The notes: generated by a model not told the origin, from the sequence alone. Shown: positions 1-7,202, counted from the first letter of the stretch. The stretch is DNA of 9,079 bases from Paracoccaceae bacterium (GCA_026982275.1 JALSHK010000463.1:1-9079), one strand, 5' to 3'. Numbers and translations are program-made.

Positions 1-999
1 GCCGAGCGGGTGCGCGAGGATGTGGGCAAAGCCGCTGCGGCGCAAAACGCTGCCGAAAGCCAGCTACATGACGCGCTACGCTGGCTGCAAGAAAGCGCCG
101 AAAACCCCGATCTGGGGTTGGATGCGCCGCTTGATGCCATGTCTCGTGTGCTGATCGAGCTGCAGGAGGTGCAGCAAGGGGTGGAGGCCGCGCTGCTGCG
201 GCTGGACATAGATCCATACGAGCTGGAGCAGGTTGAGGAGCGCCTGTTTGCCCTGCGTGCCATGGCCCGCAAACACAAGATCCTGCCCGACGAGCTTCCG
301 GCGTTTCTGAAGGAACTGCAAGGCCGGATGCAGGGTATTTCGGAGGGGGACAGCCGGATTGCCGGGCTTGCAGCGCAGCGTGAGCGCGCGCTGGGCGTTT
401 ATAATGCAGCGGCTGACACGCTGCATCAGAACCGTCTGAAATTTGCCAAGAGGCTGGATAAGGCCATGCATGCAGAACTGGCGCCATTGAAAATGGAAAA
501 TGCGGTTTTCAAAACCCTGATTACGCCGGCTTCGCCGCGTGTTTCCGGCAAAGACGAGGTCAGCTTTCGGGTTTCCACCAATCCCGGCGCGCCGGCAGGA
601 GATATCGGAAAAATCGCTTCGGGCGGCGAACTGTCGCGGTTTCTGCTGGCGCTCAAGGTCTGCCTTACTACCCGAAGCGCCGGGCTGACGCTGGTCTTTG
701 ACGAAATCGATCGCGGGGTTGGCGGGGCCACGGCCGATGCAGTCGGGCGGCGTTTGGTCGCTGTCGCACGCGATGCGCAGGTGCTGGTTGTGACCCATTC
801 TCCGCAGGTGGCGGCCATGGGGCAGGGGCATTATCTGGTCTCCAAATCGGTAAGCCAAGGGCAGACCCGCACCGATGTTTCGGAGCTTTCCGCGCCCGGG
901 CGGCTTGATGAAATCGCGCGTATGCTGGCTGGAGATGTGGTCTCGGATGCGGCTCGCGCAGCCGCAGCCGCGCTGCTGGATAGCGCGGCCGCTTCCTAA
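1..999 (+). CDS. recN: DNA repair protein RecN, C-terminal part (5' end outside window)
   Basis: RecN is an SMC-like cytoplasmic ATPase that gathers DNA double-strand break ends for recombination repair. The frame is open from the first base, so about 332 residues of a family usually near 550 are visible; the N-terminal Walker A half lies upstream. The first part is helical and rich in Glu, Gln, Leu and Ala, as expected for the coiled coil. The C-terminal ATPase half is complete: an ABC signature ASGGELSRFLLAL encoded around 616-654, a Walker B strand LVFDEID around 691-711 followed by the D-loop GGATADAVG, and an H-loop VVTHSPQVA starting near 787. The stop is TAA at 997-999. The frame stays open again after this stop into the small zinc-finger frame at 1048-1173. 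No damage to the gene is visible. Identification is by family motifs and is secure. Confidence 0.95.
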   Translation, partial: AERVREDVGKAAAAQNAAESQLHDALRWLQESAENPDLGLDAPLDAMSRVLIELQEVQQGVEAALLRLDIDPYELEQVEERLFALRAMARKHKILPDELPAFLKELQGRMQGISEGDSRIAGLAAQRERALGVYNAAADTLHQNRLKFAKRLDKAMHAELAPLKMENAVFKTLITPASPRVSGKDEVSFRVSTNPGAPAGDIGKIASGGELSRFLLALKVCLTTRSAGLTLVFDEIDRGVGGATADAVGRRLVAVARDAQVLVVTHSPQVAAMGQGHYLVSKSVSQGQTRTDVSELSAPGRLDEIARMLAGDVVSDAARAAAAALLDSAAAS

Positions 1000-1047
1000 A
1001 TAGGCACGAAAACCGCTCTTAGCCAAACCTGCGTTTTCGCGGATACC

Positions 1048-1173
1048 TTGCGCGTCCGGGTAAAATGCCCAACCTGCGAGCAGCCCGGAAGCATGGTGGT
1101 ATCCTGCAACATCAAAGGCAACCAGCACATGCGCTGCCATTGCGAGCATTGCGGTGCCGGTTTCATAGAATAA
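1048..1173 (+). CDS. Possible 41-residue Ogr/Delta-like zinc-finger protein
   Basis: A short frame in the same phase as recN, 48 bases after its stop, ends at TAA 1171-1173. From a TTG at 1048 it reads 41 residues, starting MRVRVKCPTCEQPG and ending MRCHCEHCGAGFIE. The spacing CPxC, then 19 residues, then C-x4-C-G-x-x-F matches the zinc finger of the Ogr/Delta family, best known from P2-type phage activators of late genes and also found as small chromosomal proteins. The start is the weak point: TTG 1048 has only a poor GGA upstream, and the only in-frame ATG (1093) would lose the first CxxC pair. It could be translated by coupling to recN, start at a rarer codon, or be the tail of a decayed gene. 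A hairpin follows directly after the stop, as expected for the end of a transcript. The cysteine pattern is seen directly; expression and function are unknown. Confidence 0.5.
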   Translation: MRVRVKCPTCEQPGSMVVSCNIKGNQHMRCHCEHCGAGFIE

Positions 1174-1211
1174 CCGTCCGCCCTAAACGCCTCGAAATCC
1201 AGGGCGGACGG
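1174..1211. terminator. Long hairpin, possible bidirectional terminator
   Basis: CCGTCCGCCCT (1174-1184) pairs perfectly with AGGGCGGACGG (1201-1211) around a 16-base loop. It starts at the base after the small zinc-finger frame's stop and lies 52 bases beyond the 3' end of the minus-strand tRNA-Thr, so it sits exactly between convergent units. The T-tract is weak on both sides: GGTTTAAG on the plus strand and TTATTCT on the minus strand. The right arm is followed by a tandem copy of GCGGACGG. Terminator function is inferred. Confidence 0.55.
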
Positions 1212-1263
1212 CGGACGGTTTAAGTGAGCAAAAGATCGTAATGCATTGAATTGTTGCCAAAAA

Positions 1264-1339
1264 TGGTGCCCCATGACGGATTTGAACCGCCGACCTACTA
1301 TTTACGAAACAGTTGCTCTACCACCTGAGCTAATGGGGC
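1264..1339 (-). tRNA. tRNA-Thr (anticodon CGU)
   Basis: Read on the minus strand this is a complete 76-base cloverleaf with an encoded CCA end. The acceptor stem is GCCCCAT/ATGGGGC. The D-arm is GCTC-AGGTGGTA-GAGC. The anticodon stem is ACTGT/ATAGT around the loop TTCGTAA, giving anticodon CGT, which reads the threonine codon ACG. The variable loop has 5 bases and the T-arm is GGCGG-TTCAAAT-CCGTC. The discriminator is A. The 5' end overlaps the last ten bases of pdxA, so the tRNA is probably cut out of a pdxA read-through transcript unless it has a promoter inside pdxA. Confidence 0.97.
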
Positions 1340-2331
1340 CTTAGGCGCGGTTTATCCGCCTGGGCCTTGGCTTTCAAGAGTTTTTCTGCCATTTTCAGCG
1401 CGGCACTCATGCTGGAAGGGTCGGCCAGGCCTTGGCCGGCGATATCAAAGGCGGTGCCATGGTCGGGCGAGGTGCGGATAAAGGGTAAGCCAAGGGTGAT
1501 ATTCACCCCCTTTTCCAGCCCCATATATTTTACCGGTATCAGCCCCTGATCATGATATTGCGCCACCACCACATCGAAATTTCCCTGCCGCGCCATCATA
1601 AAAACCGTATCGCCGGGCCACGGGCCGCTTACTTCCAGCCCCTCGGCCTGCATAGCCTTGATCGCGGGGGAAATGATGCGGATTTCCTCGTCGCCAAAGC
1701 GCCCGCCCTCGCCCGCATGCGGGTTAAGGCCCGCGACGGCAATGCGGGGGCGCCCCACCCCCATGGCTTGCAGCCCCTGTTGTGCCAGCCGGATCGCATG
1801 GATCTGGGCGTTAAAATCCGCAGCCTCGATCGCATCGCGCAGCGCCATGTGGATCGTCACCAGCACGGTTTTTATCTCGTCATTGGCCAGCATCATCGCT
1901 ACCTCGGCCCTGGCATGATCCGCCAGAATTTCGGTATGGCCGGGATAACTGTGCCCGGCGGCCTTTAGCGCTTCTTTATGGATTGGCGCGGTTACAATTC
2001 CCGCGATCTCGCCGCGCATGGAAAGCTCGATTCCCCTGGCGATGGCGCTATAGGCGGCGGCGCCTGCTGTGGATGAAATCCCGCCTATGGGTGGCAGGGC
2101 GGGCAATGCGCTGGTGGCCAGAAGGTTAAATCCGCCCGCGCGGCGGTCTGTGATGCTGGCCATTTCATAAAGCGGCAATGCAAATGAATGCGCCGCCGCT
2201 CGCATAACCAACGGATCCCCCAGAATAGGAAATGCCGACGGATCGGGCAATTGCGCCAAGGCTTTCAGCGTTATTTCCGGGCCAATGCCTGCGGGGTCAC
2301 CCATGGTCAGGGCTAGGGTTTTCTGGGTCAT
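1330..2331 (-). CDS. pdxA: 4-hydroxythreonine-4-phosphate dehydrogenase PdxA
   Basis: PdxA oxidises 4-phosphohydroxy-L-threonine with NAD(P) in the DXP-dependent route to pyridoxal 5'-phosphate, in the cytoplasm. From the ATG at 2331 the protein has 333 residues, a normal length. It opens with LALTMGDPAGIGPEI and carries the conserved blocks VTAPIHKEAL, PGHTE, VTIHMALRD, GLNPHAGEGG, QYHDQGLIPVKY, GVNITLGLPFIRTSPDHGTA and a C-terminal helix. The metal-binding histidines known for the family correspond to about His161, His205 and His260. The frame extends upstream to an ATG at 2358 and a TTG at 2373, but 2331 places the family's conserved N-terminus correctly and leaves the CtrA box (2340-2355) outside the gene. 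The ribosome site is weak (AGG close to the start). The stop TAG at 1330-1332 lies inside the tRNA-Thr gene, so the last residues RPH are encoded by tRNA sequence. No surA or rsmA neighbours, common partners of pdxA elsewhere, are present. Confidence 0.95.
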   Translation of the reverse strand: MTQKTLALTMGDPAGIGPEITLKALAQLPDPSAFPILGDPLVMRAAAHSFALPLYEMASITDRRAGGFNLLATSALPALPPIGGISSTAGAAAYSAIARGIELSMRGEIAGIVTAPIHKEALKAAGHSYPGHTEILADHARAEVAMMLANDEIKTVLVTIHMALRDAIEAADFNAQIHAIRLAQQGLQAMGVGRPRIAVAGLNPHAGEGGRFGDEEIRIISPAIKAMQAEGLEVSGPWPGDTVFMMARQGNFDVVVAQYHDQGLIPVKYMGLEKGVNITLGLPFIRTSPDHGTAFDIAGQGLADPSSMSAALKMAEKLLKAKAQADKPRLRPH

Positions 2332-2339
2332 AGGCCTGA

Positions 2340-2355
2340 TTAACGCGGGCTTAAC
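2340..2355 (+). promoter_or_regulatory. Candidate CtrA-binding site upstream of motB
   Basis: TTAA (2340-2343), a 7-base spacer CGCGGGC and TTAAC (2351-2355) reproduce the alphaproteobacterial CtrA consensus TTAA-N7-TTAAC without mismatch. It lies 79 bases before the motB start and 8 bases upstream of the favoured pdxA start. CtrA controls flagellar genes in many alphaproteobacteria, so activation of motB is the simplest reading; an effect on pdxA is also possible. TTTTAG or TATATT (2409-2414) could serve as a -10 region, but neither is convincing. Confidence 0.6.
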
Positions 2356-2434
2356 CATGCTGGCAAGGAACAATTTTAGCTTTAGCGCCTTGGTAAGGTT
2401 TCACATCCTATATTGGCCTCGGGAAGTGGAATAA

Positions 2435-3304
2435 ATGGGGGCCGATATGGCAGGGAAACCGGGGGACAATTTGCGCCCTATTATCATTATCAAGCGCAAG
2501 AAAATCATCGCGGGCGGCCATCATGGCGGCGCGTGGAAGGTGGCCTATGCGGATTTCGTAACCGCGATGATGGCATTCTTTTTGCTGATGTGGCTGCTCA
2601 ATGCCACCTCCGAGGAGCAGCGCCAGGGCATTGCCGCCTATTTTAACCCGGGCATCCCGATTTTTGCCGAAGATGGCGGCGGCGCGGGGATGTTTGGCGG
2701 GGAGACGGTTTTCTCCGAGGATAGCAAAACCAATGTTGAAAGCGGCACGGTGGGCGAGCTGGCCGAGGATGTGTCGGGGCAGGATGGCTCGACCGGCACT
2801 TCGGCTGCGGATCCAAGCGGTGAGGGCGATGTGTCCGATGCGCAATTTGCCGAGGTGGAAAACATGTTTCGCGGCAATACCGGCGAAAGCTGGGTCGAGG
2901 ATCCGCTGCTCAAGCATGTATCCACCCGCGTGACCGATGAGGGGCTGATTATCGATGTGTTTGATCTGCCGGATTCGCCGCTGTTTAATGCCGGAACCAA
3001 CCAGCCGACGCCTAAACTGTTTGCGCTGCTGGAAATGATCAGCCGGGTGCTGGGCACGGTGACCAATGAAATTGCGCTGGTGGGGCATATTGATGCCGCG
3101 CCCGAGGGCGAAAATGCGCCGGATGGCTTTGCGCTCACCGGCGGGCGGGCCTTGATGGCGAATGCGATTATGCTTGAGCATGGTATCGAGCCGCAGCGCT
3201 TCCAGCGCCTTACCGGAGCGTCGGATCGCAAGCCGGTGGGCGAGGGCGCGCCGTCTTATCGCAACCGGCGGCTGGAAATCACCTTGCTGAGGAATGATCG
3301 CTAG
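2435..3304 (+). CDS. motB: Flagellar motor stator protein MotB
   Basis: MotB pairs with MotA to form the ion-conducting stator and anchors it to peptidoglycan. The 289-residue protein has a basic N-terminal tail ending GGHHGGAWKVAYAD, then one membrane helix, FVTAMMAFFLLMWLL, around residues 41-55. Asp40 in YADF corresponds to the essential ion-carrying aspartate of the family. An acidic Gly/Ser-rich periplasmic linker spans about 75-150. An OmpA-like peptidoglycan-binding domain fills about 160-286, with GHIDA at 217-221 where GHTD is usual, and NRRLE at 277-281. The ATG at 2435 follows GGAAGTGGA at a good distance; an in-frame ATG at 2447 is an alternative. No motA is in the window. It heads the run of flagellar genes, behind a perfect CtrA box and 101 bases before flgE. 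A bare OmpA-family protein is excluded by the membrane segment with its aspartate. Confidence 0.93.
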   Translation: MGADMAGKPGDNLRPIIIIKRKKIIAGGHHGGAWKVAYADFVTAMMAFFLLMWLLNATSEEQRQGIAAYFNPGIPIFAEDGGGAGMFGGETVFSEDSKTNVESGTVGELAEDVSGQDGSTGTSAADPSGEGDVSDAQFAEVENMFRGNTGESWVEDPLLKHVSTRVTDEGLIIDVFDLPDSPLFNAGTNQPTPKLFALLEMISRVLGTVTNEIALVGHIDAAPEGENAPDGFALTGGRALMANAIMLEHGIEPQRFQRLTGASDRKPVGEGAPSYRNRRLEITLLRNDR

Positions 3305-3332
3305 GGGCTAAATTTAGATACAATTTTGTCTG

Positions 3333-3349
3333 TTAGCGGGTTCTTAACC
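3333..3349 (+). promoter_or_regulatory. Candidate CtrA-binding site upstream of flgE
   Basis: TTAG (3333-3336), a 7-base spacer and TTAACC (3344-3349) match TTAA-N7-TTAAC with one mismatch in the left half. The site lies in the 101-base gap between motB and flgE, ending 56 bases before the flgE start. It suggests that flgE and the genes after it can be transcribed from their own CtrA-dependent promoter as well as from upstream. No clear -35/-10 pair accompanies it. Confidence 0.45.
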
Positions 3350-3405
3350 GAAGCGGGCCAAGAGTGGGAGCTGAACATGTAGTTTCGAATTGAAAAGGAT
3401 TTTCG

Positions 3406-4707
3406 ATGACCCTCTCCAGCTCTATGAATGCGGGCGTTTCCGGCCTGAATGTGAATGCCAGCAAGCTGGCCACGATTTCGGATAATATCGCCAATTCCAA
3501 AACCTTTGGCTATAAACGCGTGGATGCCGATTTCACCGCGATGACGCTTTCAGGCCGCGCCGGTGGCTATGTGGCGGGCGGGGTTCGGGTTTCGACCTTT
3601 CGCAACATCTCGACGCAGGGCTCGCTGATTACGACCGCCAATTCGATGGATATCGCCATCGGCGGGCGCGGATTTTTGCCGGTTACGCCCAGCTCGTCCC
3701 TGGCCGATACCAGCGCCGCCTTGCCACTGCGCCTGGCGACCACCGGCTCTTTTCGCCCCGATGCCGAAGGGGTTTTGACCAGTAATAGCGGCTTGGTGCT
3801 GATGGGCTGGCCTGCGGATCCGGACGGCACCTTTCCGCCCTTTCCCCGCGATAGTGCGGCCGGGCTGGAACCGGTAAATATCGCCCATAACCAGTTTGCG
3901 GCCAATCCTACCACCGAAATACAGCTCGGGATCAACCTGCCCGCCACCGCCACACAAGCGGGCGGCACGGGCGATCCGTTTGATCTGTCGATCGAGTATT
4001 TTGACAATCTCGGCACCACCCAGACCATGACCGCCACCTTCACGCCGATTGTGCCGGCCACAGGGCAATCCAATCAGTGGACGATGGAAATCACCGATCT
4101 GGCCACCGGCGCAGCCCCGATTGCCGAATTTACCGTGCAATTTGATGCCACCACCGCCACGGGCGGCTCGCTTTTGAGCGTAACGCCGGTTTATGGCGGG
4201 GTTTATAATGCGGCTACGGGGGATATGAATGTAACCTTTGATCGCGGGCCGGTGGATATCAATATCGGCCTGCTTGGCTCGAATAACCGCATGACCCAGC
4301 TTTCCAGCAGCTTTGCGCCGATTAACCTGTCCAAAAACGGCGCGCCTACGGGCAATGTGATCGGTATGGAAATTGATAAAAACGGGGTAGTATCGGCCAA
4401 TTACGATACCGGATTTGCCAAGGAAATCTTCCGCGTGCCGCTGATTGATGTGCCCAATGCCAACGCGCTGGAAGCCCTGCCAAACCAGACTTACGCCGTC
4501 ACCCGCGATAGCGGCGCGATGTTCCTCTGGGATGCCGGATCCGGCCCCACGGGCGAGACTATCGGCTATGCCCGCGAGGAAAGCACCACCGATATCGCCG
4601 GAGAGCTAACCTCGCTGATCCAGACCCAGCGCGCTTATTCCTCCAACGCAAAAATCATCCAGACCGTGGATGAGATGCTGCAAGAAACCACCAATATCAA
4701 GCGTTAA
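3406..4707 (+). CDS. flgE: Flagellar hook protein FlgE
   Basis: FlgE polymerises outside the cell into the curved hook that links the rod to the filament; it is exported by the flagellar type III apparatus and has no Sec signal. The 433-residue protein begins SSSMNAGVSGLNVNASKLAT and carries the rod/hook family motif ISDNIANSKTFGYKR at about residues 24-38. The mid region, variable in this family, is rich in Thr, Gly and Ala with few charged residues. The C-terminal D0 helix reads ELTSLIQTQRAYSSNAKIIQTVDEMLQETTNIKR in two adjoining blocks. Length and both conserved ends suit FlgE better than the rod proteins FlgF and FlgG, which are near 240-260 residues. The ATG at 3406 follows AAGGA (3395-3399) at a good distance. 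flgK follows after 24 bases. The gene is intact. Confidence 0.93.
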   Translation: MTLSSSMNAGVSGLNVNASKLATISDNIANSKTFGYKRVDADFTAMTLSGRAGGYVAGGVRVSTFRNISTQGSLITTANSMDIAIGGRGFLPVTPSSSLADTSAALPLRLATTGSFRPDAEGVLTSNSGLVLMGWPADPDGTFPPFPRDSAAGLEPVNIAHNQFAANPTTEIQLGINLPATATQAGGTGDPFDLSIEYFDNLGTTQTMTATFTPIVPATGQSNQWTMEITDLATGAAPIAEFTVQFDATTATGGSLLSVTPVYGGVYNAATGDMNVTFDRGPVDINIGLLGSNNRMTQLSSSFAPINLSKNGAPTGNVIGMEIDKNGVVSANYDTGFAKEIFRVPLIDVPNANALEALPNQTYAVTRDSGAMFLWDAGSGPTGETIGYAREESTTDIAGELTSLIQTQRAYSSNAKIIQTVDEMLQETTNIKR

Positions 4708-4731
4708 TGGCCATTTGAAAGGGGTTAAGAC

Positions 4732-6189
4732 ATGAGTATTTCAGCTGCAATATCCAACGCCTATTCAGGGCTAAGCTCGGTGTCGCGCATGGCCGAAACC
4801 GTGTCCAACAACATTTCGAACGCGATGAACGAAAACTATGCCCGCCGCGAGGTGATTGCCGGCCAGCGGGTGCTGGGCGGGCAGGGCATGGGGGTTACGG
4901 TCTCCTCGATTGACCGCGCAATGGACCAGCTCGCCACCGCCTCTCGCCGTTCGCGCGGCGCGGAATGGGGCAATGCCAATGTGCTAAGCCAGGCCAATGC
5001 CCGCTTGGCTTCGGCGATGGGCGTGCCCGGCGATGCCGGCGCGCTTGGCAGCCGGATGCTGGCCTTTGATAACGCGCTACGCAGCGCGGCGGATAATCCG
5101 GCCTCGGCCCCCGCGCGCGAACAGGTGCTGCGCGAGGCGGGTAGCCTGCTGGGCACGGTGAAAAGCATTTCGACCCAGACCATGGCGGTGAGGATGGATG
5201 CAGACGCCCAGATCGCGACGCAGGTGCGCGATGTGAATGTGGCGCTGAAAAAGATCGAAGCGGTGAATATGGAGATCAGGCTACGGCAAGGCAGCGGCAA
5301 TACCGCTGCGCTGGAAGACGTGCGAAAACAACTGATTGATGAAGTATCCAGCCTGATTCCGATCAAGCAAATATCCCGCGAAGGCGGGGTTGTGGCGCTC
5401 TATTCCGAAGGCGGCGCGGCGCTGATCGATGGCAAGGCTTCCGAGCTTGGCTTTACCGCTACGCCGGTGATTACGCCGGATATGACATTGGCTTCCGGTG
5501 CGCTTTCAGGGCTTACGATCAACGGCCGTCCGATGAGCATCGGCACCGGCAGCGGTCAGCTCGAAGGCGGCACATTGGCGGCGGCGTTTAACGTGCGCGA
5601 TGTGCTGACGCCTGAATTCAACGCGCGGATCGATGCCGTGGCGCTTGATATTCTGGAGCGCTTTCAAAACCCGACCACCGACCCGAGCCTGACAGCGGGT
5701 GATGCCGGGCTATTCACGGATACCGGCGCGGCCTTTGTGGCGGGCAACGAACTGGCGCTGGCCCAGCGGCTGGAGATTAACGCCGCCGTAGATCCTGCTC
5801 AAGGCGGCGATCTTTGGCGCTTGCGAGACGGGATAAACGCGGTGGCGCAAGGCCCGGCGGGCGATGACAGCCAGCTTCGCCGCATGGTGGATGCCATGGC
5901 CGCCGAGCGCACCCCGAGCGCGGCGACAGGGATGATCAGCCTGTCCAGCGCCACCGAGCTGGCCGAAGGTATCACCGCATTGGTGGCGGCGCAGGCCTCG
6001 CGGGCCGAAAGCACCAGCGCCTATAATGCCGGCCAATTCGACATTCTGCGCCAAAACGAGCTGAGCATTACCGGGGTGGATACCGATTATGAAATGCAAC
6101 AATTATTGATGATCGAGCAAGCCTACGCCGCCAATGCGCGGGTGATTTCGACGGCGGATCAATTGATGCAAACCCTGCTGGAGATCTAG
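4732..6189 (+). CDS. flgK: Flagellar hook-associated protein 1 (FlgK)
   Basis: FlgK forms the first junction layer between hook and filament, at the cell exterior, after export through the flagellar type III apparatus. The 485-residue protein starts SISAAISNAYSGLSSVSRMAE, with VSNNISNAMNENYARREV at about residues 24-41 in place of the usual N-terminal rod/hook motif. A helical stretch around 130-215 matches the long D1 helices. The C-terminus has the family ending, with DTDYEMQQLLMIEQAYAANA followed by RVISTADQLMQTLLEI. The length is on the short side for FlgK, implying small outer domains. The ATG at 4732 follows AAGGGG at a normal distance. The stop codon TAG directly abuts the flgL start, so the two partners, used in sequence at the hook tip, are probably translated together. 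Identity rests on the two ends and on position. Confidence 0.92.
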   Translation: MSISAAISNAYSGLSSVSRMAETVSNNISNAMNENYARREVIAGQRVLGGQGMGVTVSSIDRAMDQLATASRRSRGAEWGNANVLSQANARLASAMGVPGDAGALGSRMLAFDNALRSAADNPASAPAREQVLREAGSLLGTVKSISTQTMAVRMDADAQIATQVRDVNVALKKIEAVNMEIRLRQGSGNTAALEDVRKQLIDEVSSLIPIKQISREGGVVALYSEGGAALIDGKASELGFTATPVITPDMTLASGALSGLTINGRPMSIGTGSGQLEGGTLAAAFNVRDVLTPEFNARIDAVALDILERFQNPTTDPSLTAGDAGLFTDTGAAFVAGNELALAQRLEINAAVDPAQGGDLWRLRDGINAVAQGPAGDDSQLRRMVDAMAAERTPSAATGMISLSSATELAEGITALVAAQASRAESTSAYNAGQFDILRQNELSITGVDTDYEMQQLLMIEQAYAANARVISTADQLMQTLLEI

Positions 6190-7197
6190 ATGTATACCGG
6201 AGTTTCAAATCTTGCGACCAATATGCAAATGGCCCGCGCCAATAGCCAGACCAAGCTGGCGCTGAATACCGCCGGACAAGAGGTATCTAGCGGCAAGAAA
6301 GCGGACCTGATGGAGGCCACAAAAGGTGATTATGGCCCGCTATTCTCGATCGAGCGTAATCTTTCACAGCTATCGCTGCGGGCGGGCGCGATCAGGGATG
6401 CCTCGGCCAAAGCTGCTGCGACCCAGCTGAACATGCAAAACATTCAGGATACGCTGGCGGGCTACGGCGTGGAGCTGTTGGCGGCCACGGATATCAACAG
6501 CCAATCACAGGCCTTTGCCGTCGCCTCTTCCGCGCGTGGCGCGCTTGACCGGATGGTCTCGGCGATCAACGCGCAATATGCGGGGCAAGCCCTGTTTGCC
6601 GGCGCGGGGGTAGACGGGGCGGCGGTGGTGGATGCCCAGACCATGTATAATGACATTGCGGCACTCACAGCGGCGGCACCGGATTCCACTACTGCGATTG
6701 CCGCGATTGACAACTATTTTTTTAACCCCGCTGGCGGGTTTATGACCACGGGTTTCACGGGCTCGCCGCTGGATGCACCGGGGGCCGAGATAGCCGATGG
6801 CGAAGTGGTGAATTACAGCCTGCGCGGCGATGATCTGGCGATCCGCAACGCGCTGCGCAATGTGGCAATGGCGGCGGTGGCGGCAAATGGCGATCATGGC
6901 GGTAGTGCCCAGGATGGCATGAATATGCTGGCCGAGGCCGCTTCGGGGGCGATATCGGCCAATGACGGGCTGATCGGCTTGCGGCAGGGGCTTGGATTCG
7001 TGGAAAAGCAGATCGATAACGCGGCAGCACGCAACACCTCTGAAACCTCGGTTTTTACCATAAACCGAAACAGCATTCTGGCGGCGGACCCTTACGAGGC
7101 CGCCACCCGCTTTCAGGCCCTTGAGGGGCAAATGGAGGCCATCTATCTGATGACCTCACGGCTTTCCAACATGAGGCTGCAAAACTATCTGAGGTGA
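6190..7197 (+). CDS. flgL: Flagellar hook-associated protein 3 (FlgL)
   Basis: FlgL is the second junction protein, sitting between FlgK and the flagellin filament. The 335-residue protein shows the flagellin-like fold ends: N-terminal MYTGVSNLATNMQMARANSQ with a long helix and QEVSSGKKADLMEATKGDYG (compare the SSGKR/NxP region of the family), and a C-terminal helix ending LEGQMEAIYLMTSRLSNMRL. A variable Ala/Gly-rich middle spans about 130-220. It could be mistaken for flagellin, but its place immediately after flgK and before flgI supports FlgL. Translation starts at the base after the flgK stop, using GGAGA (6180-6184), which lies inside the end of flgK. Its TGA at 7195-7197 is embedded in the ribosome site of flgI. 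The gene is intact. Confidence 0.9.
   Translation: MYTGVSNLATNMQMARANSQTKLALNTAGQEVSSGKKADLMEATKGDYGPLFSIERNLSQLSLRAGAIRDASAKAAATQLNMQNIQDTLAGYGVELLAATDINSQSQAFAVASSARGALDRMVSAINAQYAGQALFAGAGVDGAAVVDAQTMYNDIAALTAAAPDSTTAIAAIDNYFFNPAGGFMTTGFTGSPLDAPGAEIADGEVVNYSLRGDDLAIRNALRNVAMAAVAANGDHGGSAQDGMNMLAEAASGAISANDGLIGLRQGLGFVEKQIDNAAARNTSETSVFTINRNSILAADPYEAATRFQALEGQMEAIYLMTSRLSNMRLQNYLR
7191..7197 (+). promoter_or_regulatory. Strong ribosome-binding site that places the flgI start
   Basis: GAGGTGA is a seven-base match to the canonical Shine-Dalgarno sequence and ends five bases before TTG 7203. The same bases contain a possible GTG start (7194) and the flgL stop TGA (7195-7197). GTG at 7194 would have no usable site upstream, so TTG 7203 is favoured. 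Confidence 0.65.
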
Positions 7198-7202
7198 AAC
7201 CT

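Noticed and set aside
76..1149. Long open frame on the minus strand (357 residues)
   Set aside because: It lies antisense to recN, whose ATPase motifs are unmistakable. The translation has no family motif and is rich in Arg, Gln and His, typical of an antisense shadow in GC-rich DNA.
996..1274. Minus-strand open frame between recN and the tRNA
   Set aside because: It begins inside the tRNA 3' end, runs antisense through the hairpin and the zinc-finger frame, and shows no motif or ribosome site.
1000..1340. Prophage attachment site at the tRNA-Thr
   Set aside because: The tRNA is intact, but no integrase or direct repeat of its 3' end is visible, and only a small Ogr-like frame hints at phage.
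2408..3181. Minus-strand open frame of 257 residues across motB
   Set aside because: It is antisense to the MotB transmembrane and OmpA-like regions; its Arg/His-rich composition has no recognisable domain.
3308..3324. Palindrome CTAAATTTAG and TACAAT as a promoter for flgE
   Set aside because: TACAAT looks like a -10 element but has no -35 at a proper distance and lies upstream of the CtrA-like site; the short AT palindrome is weak evidence.
4714..4729. TTTG-N7-TTAAG as a third CtrA-like site before flgK
   Set aside because: It has mismatches in both halves and overlaps the flgK ribosome site, so it is more likely chance.
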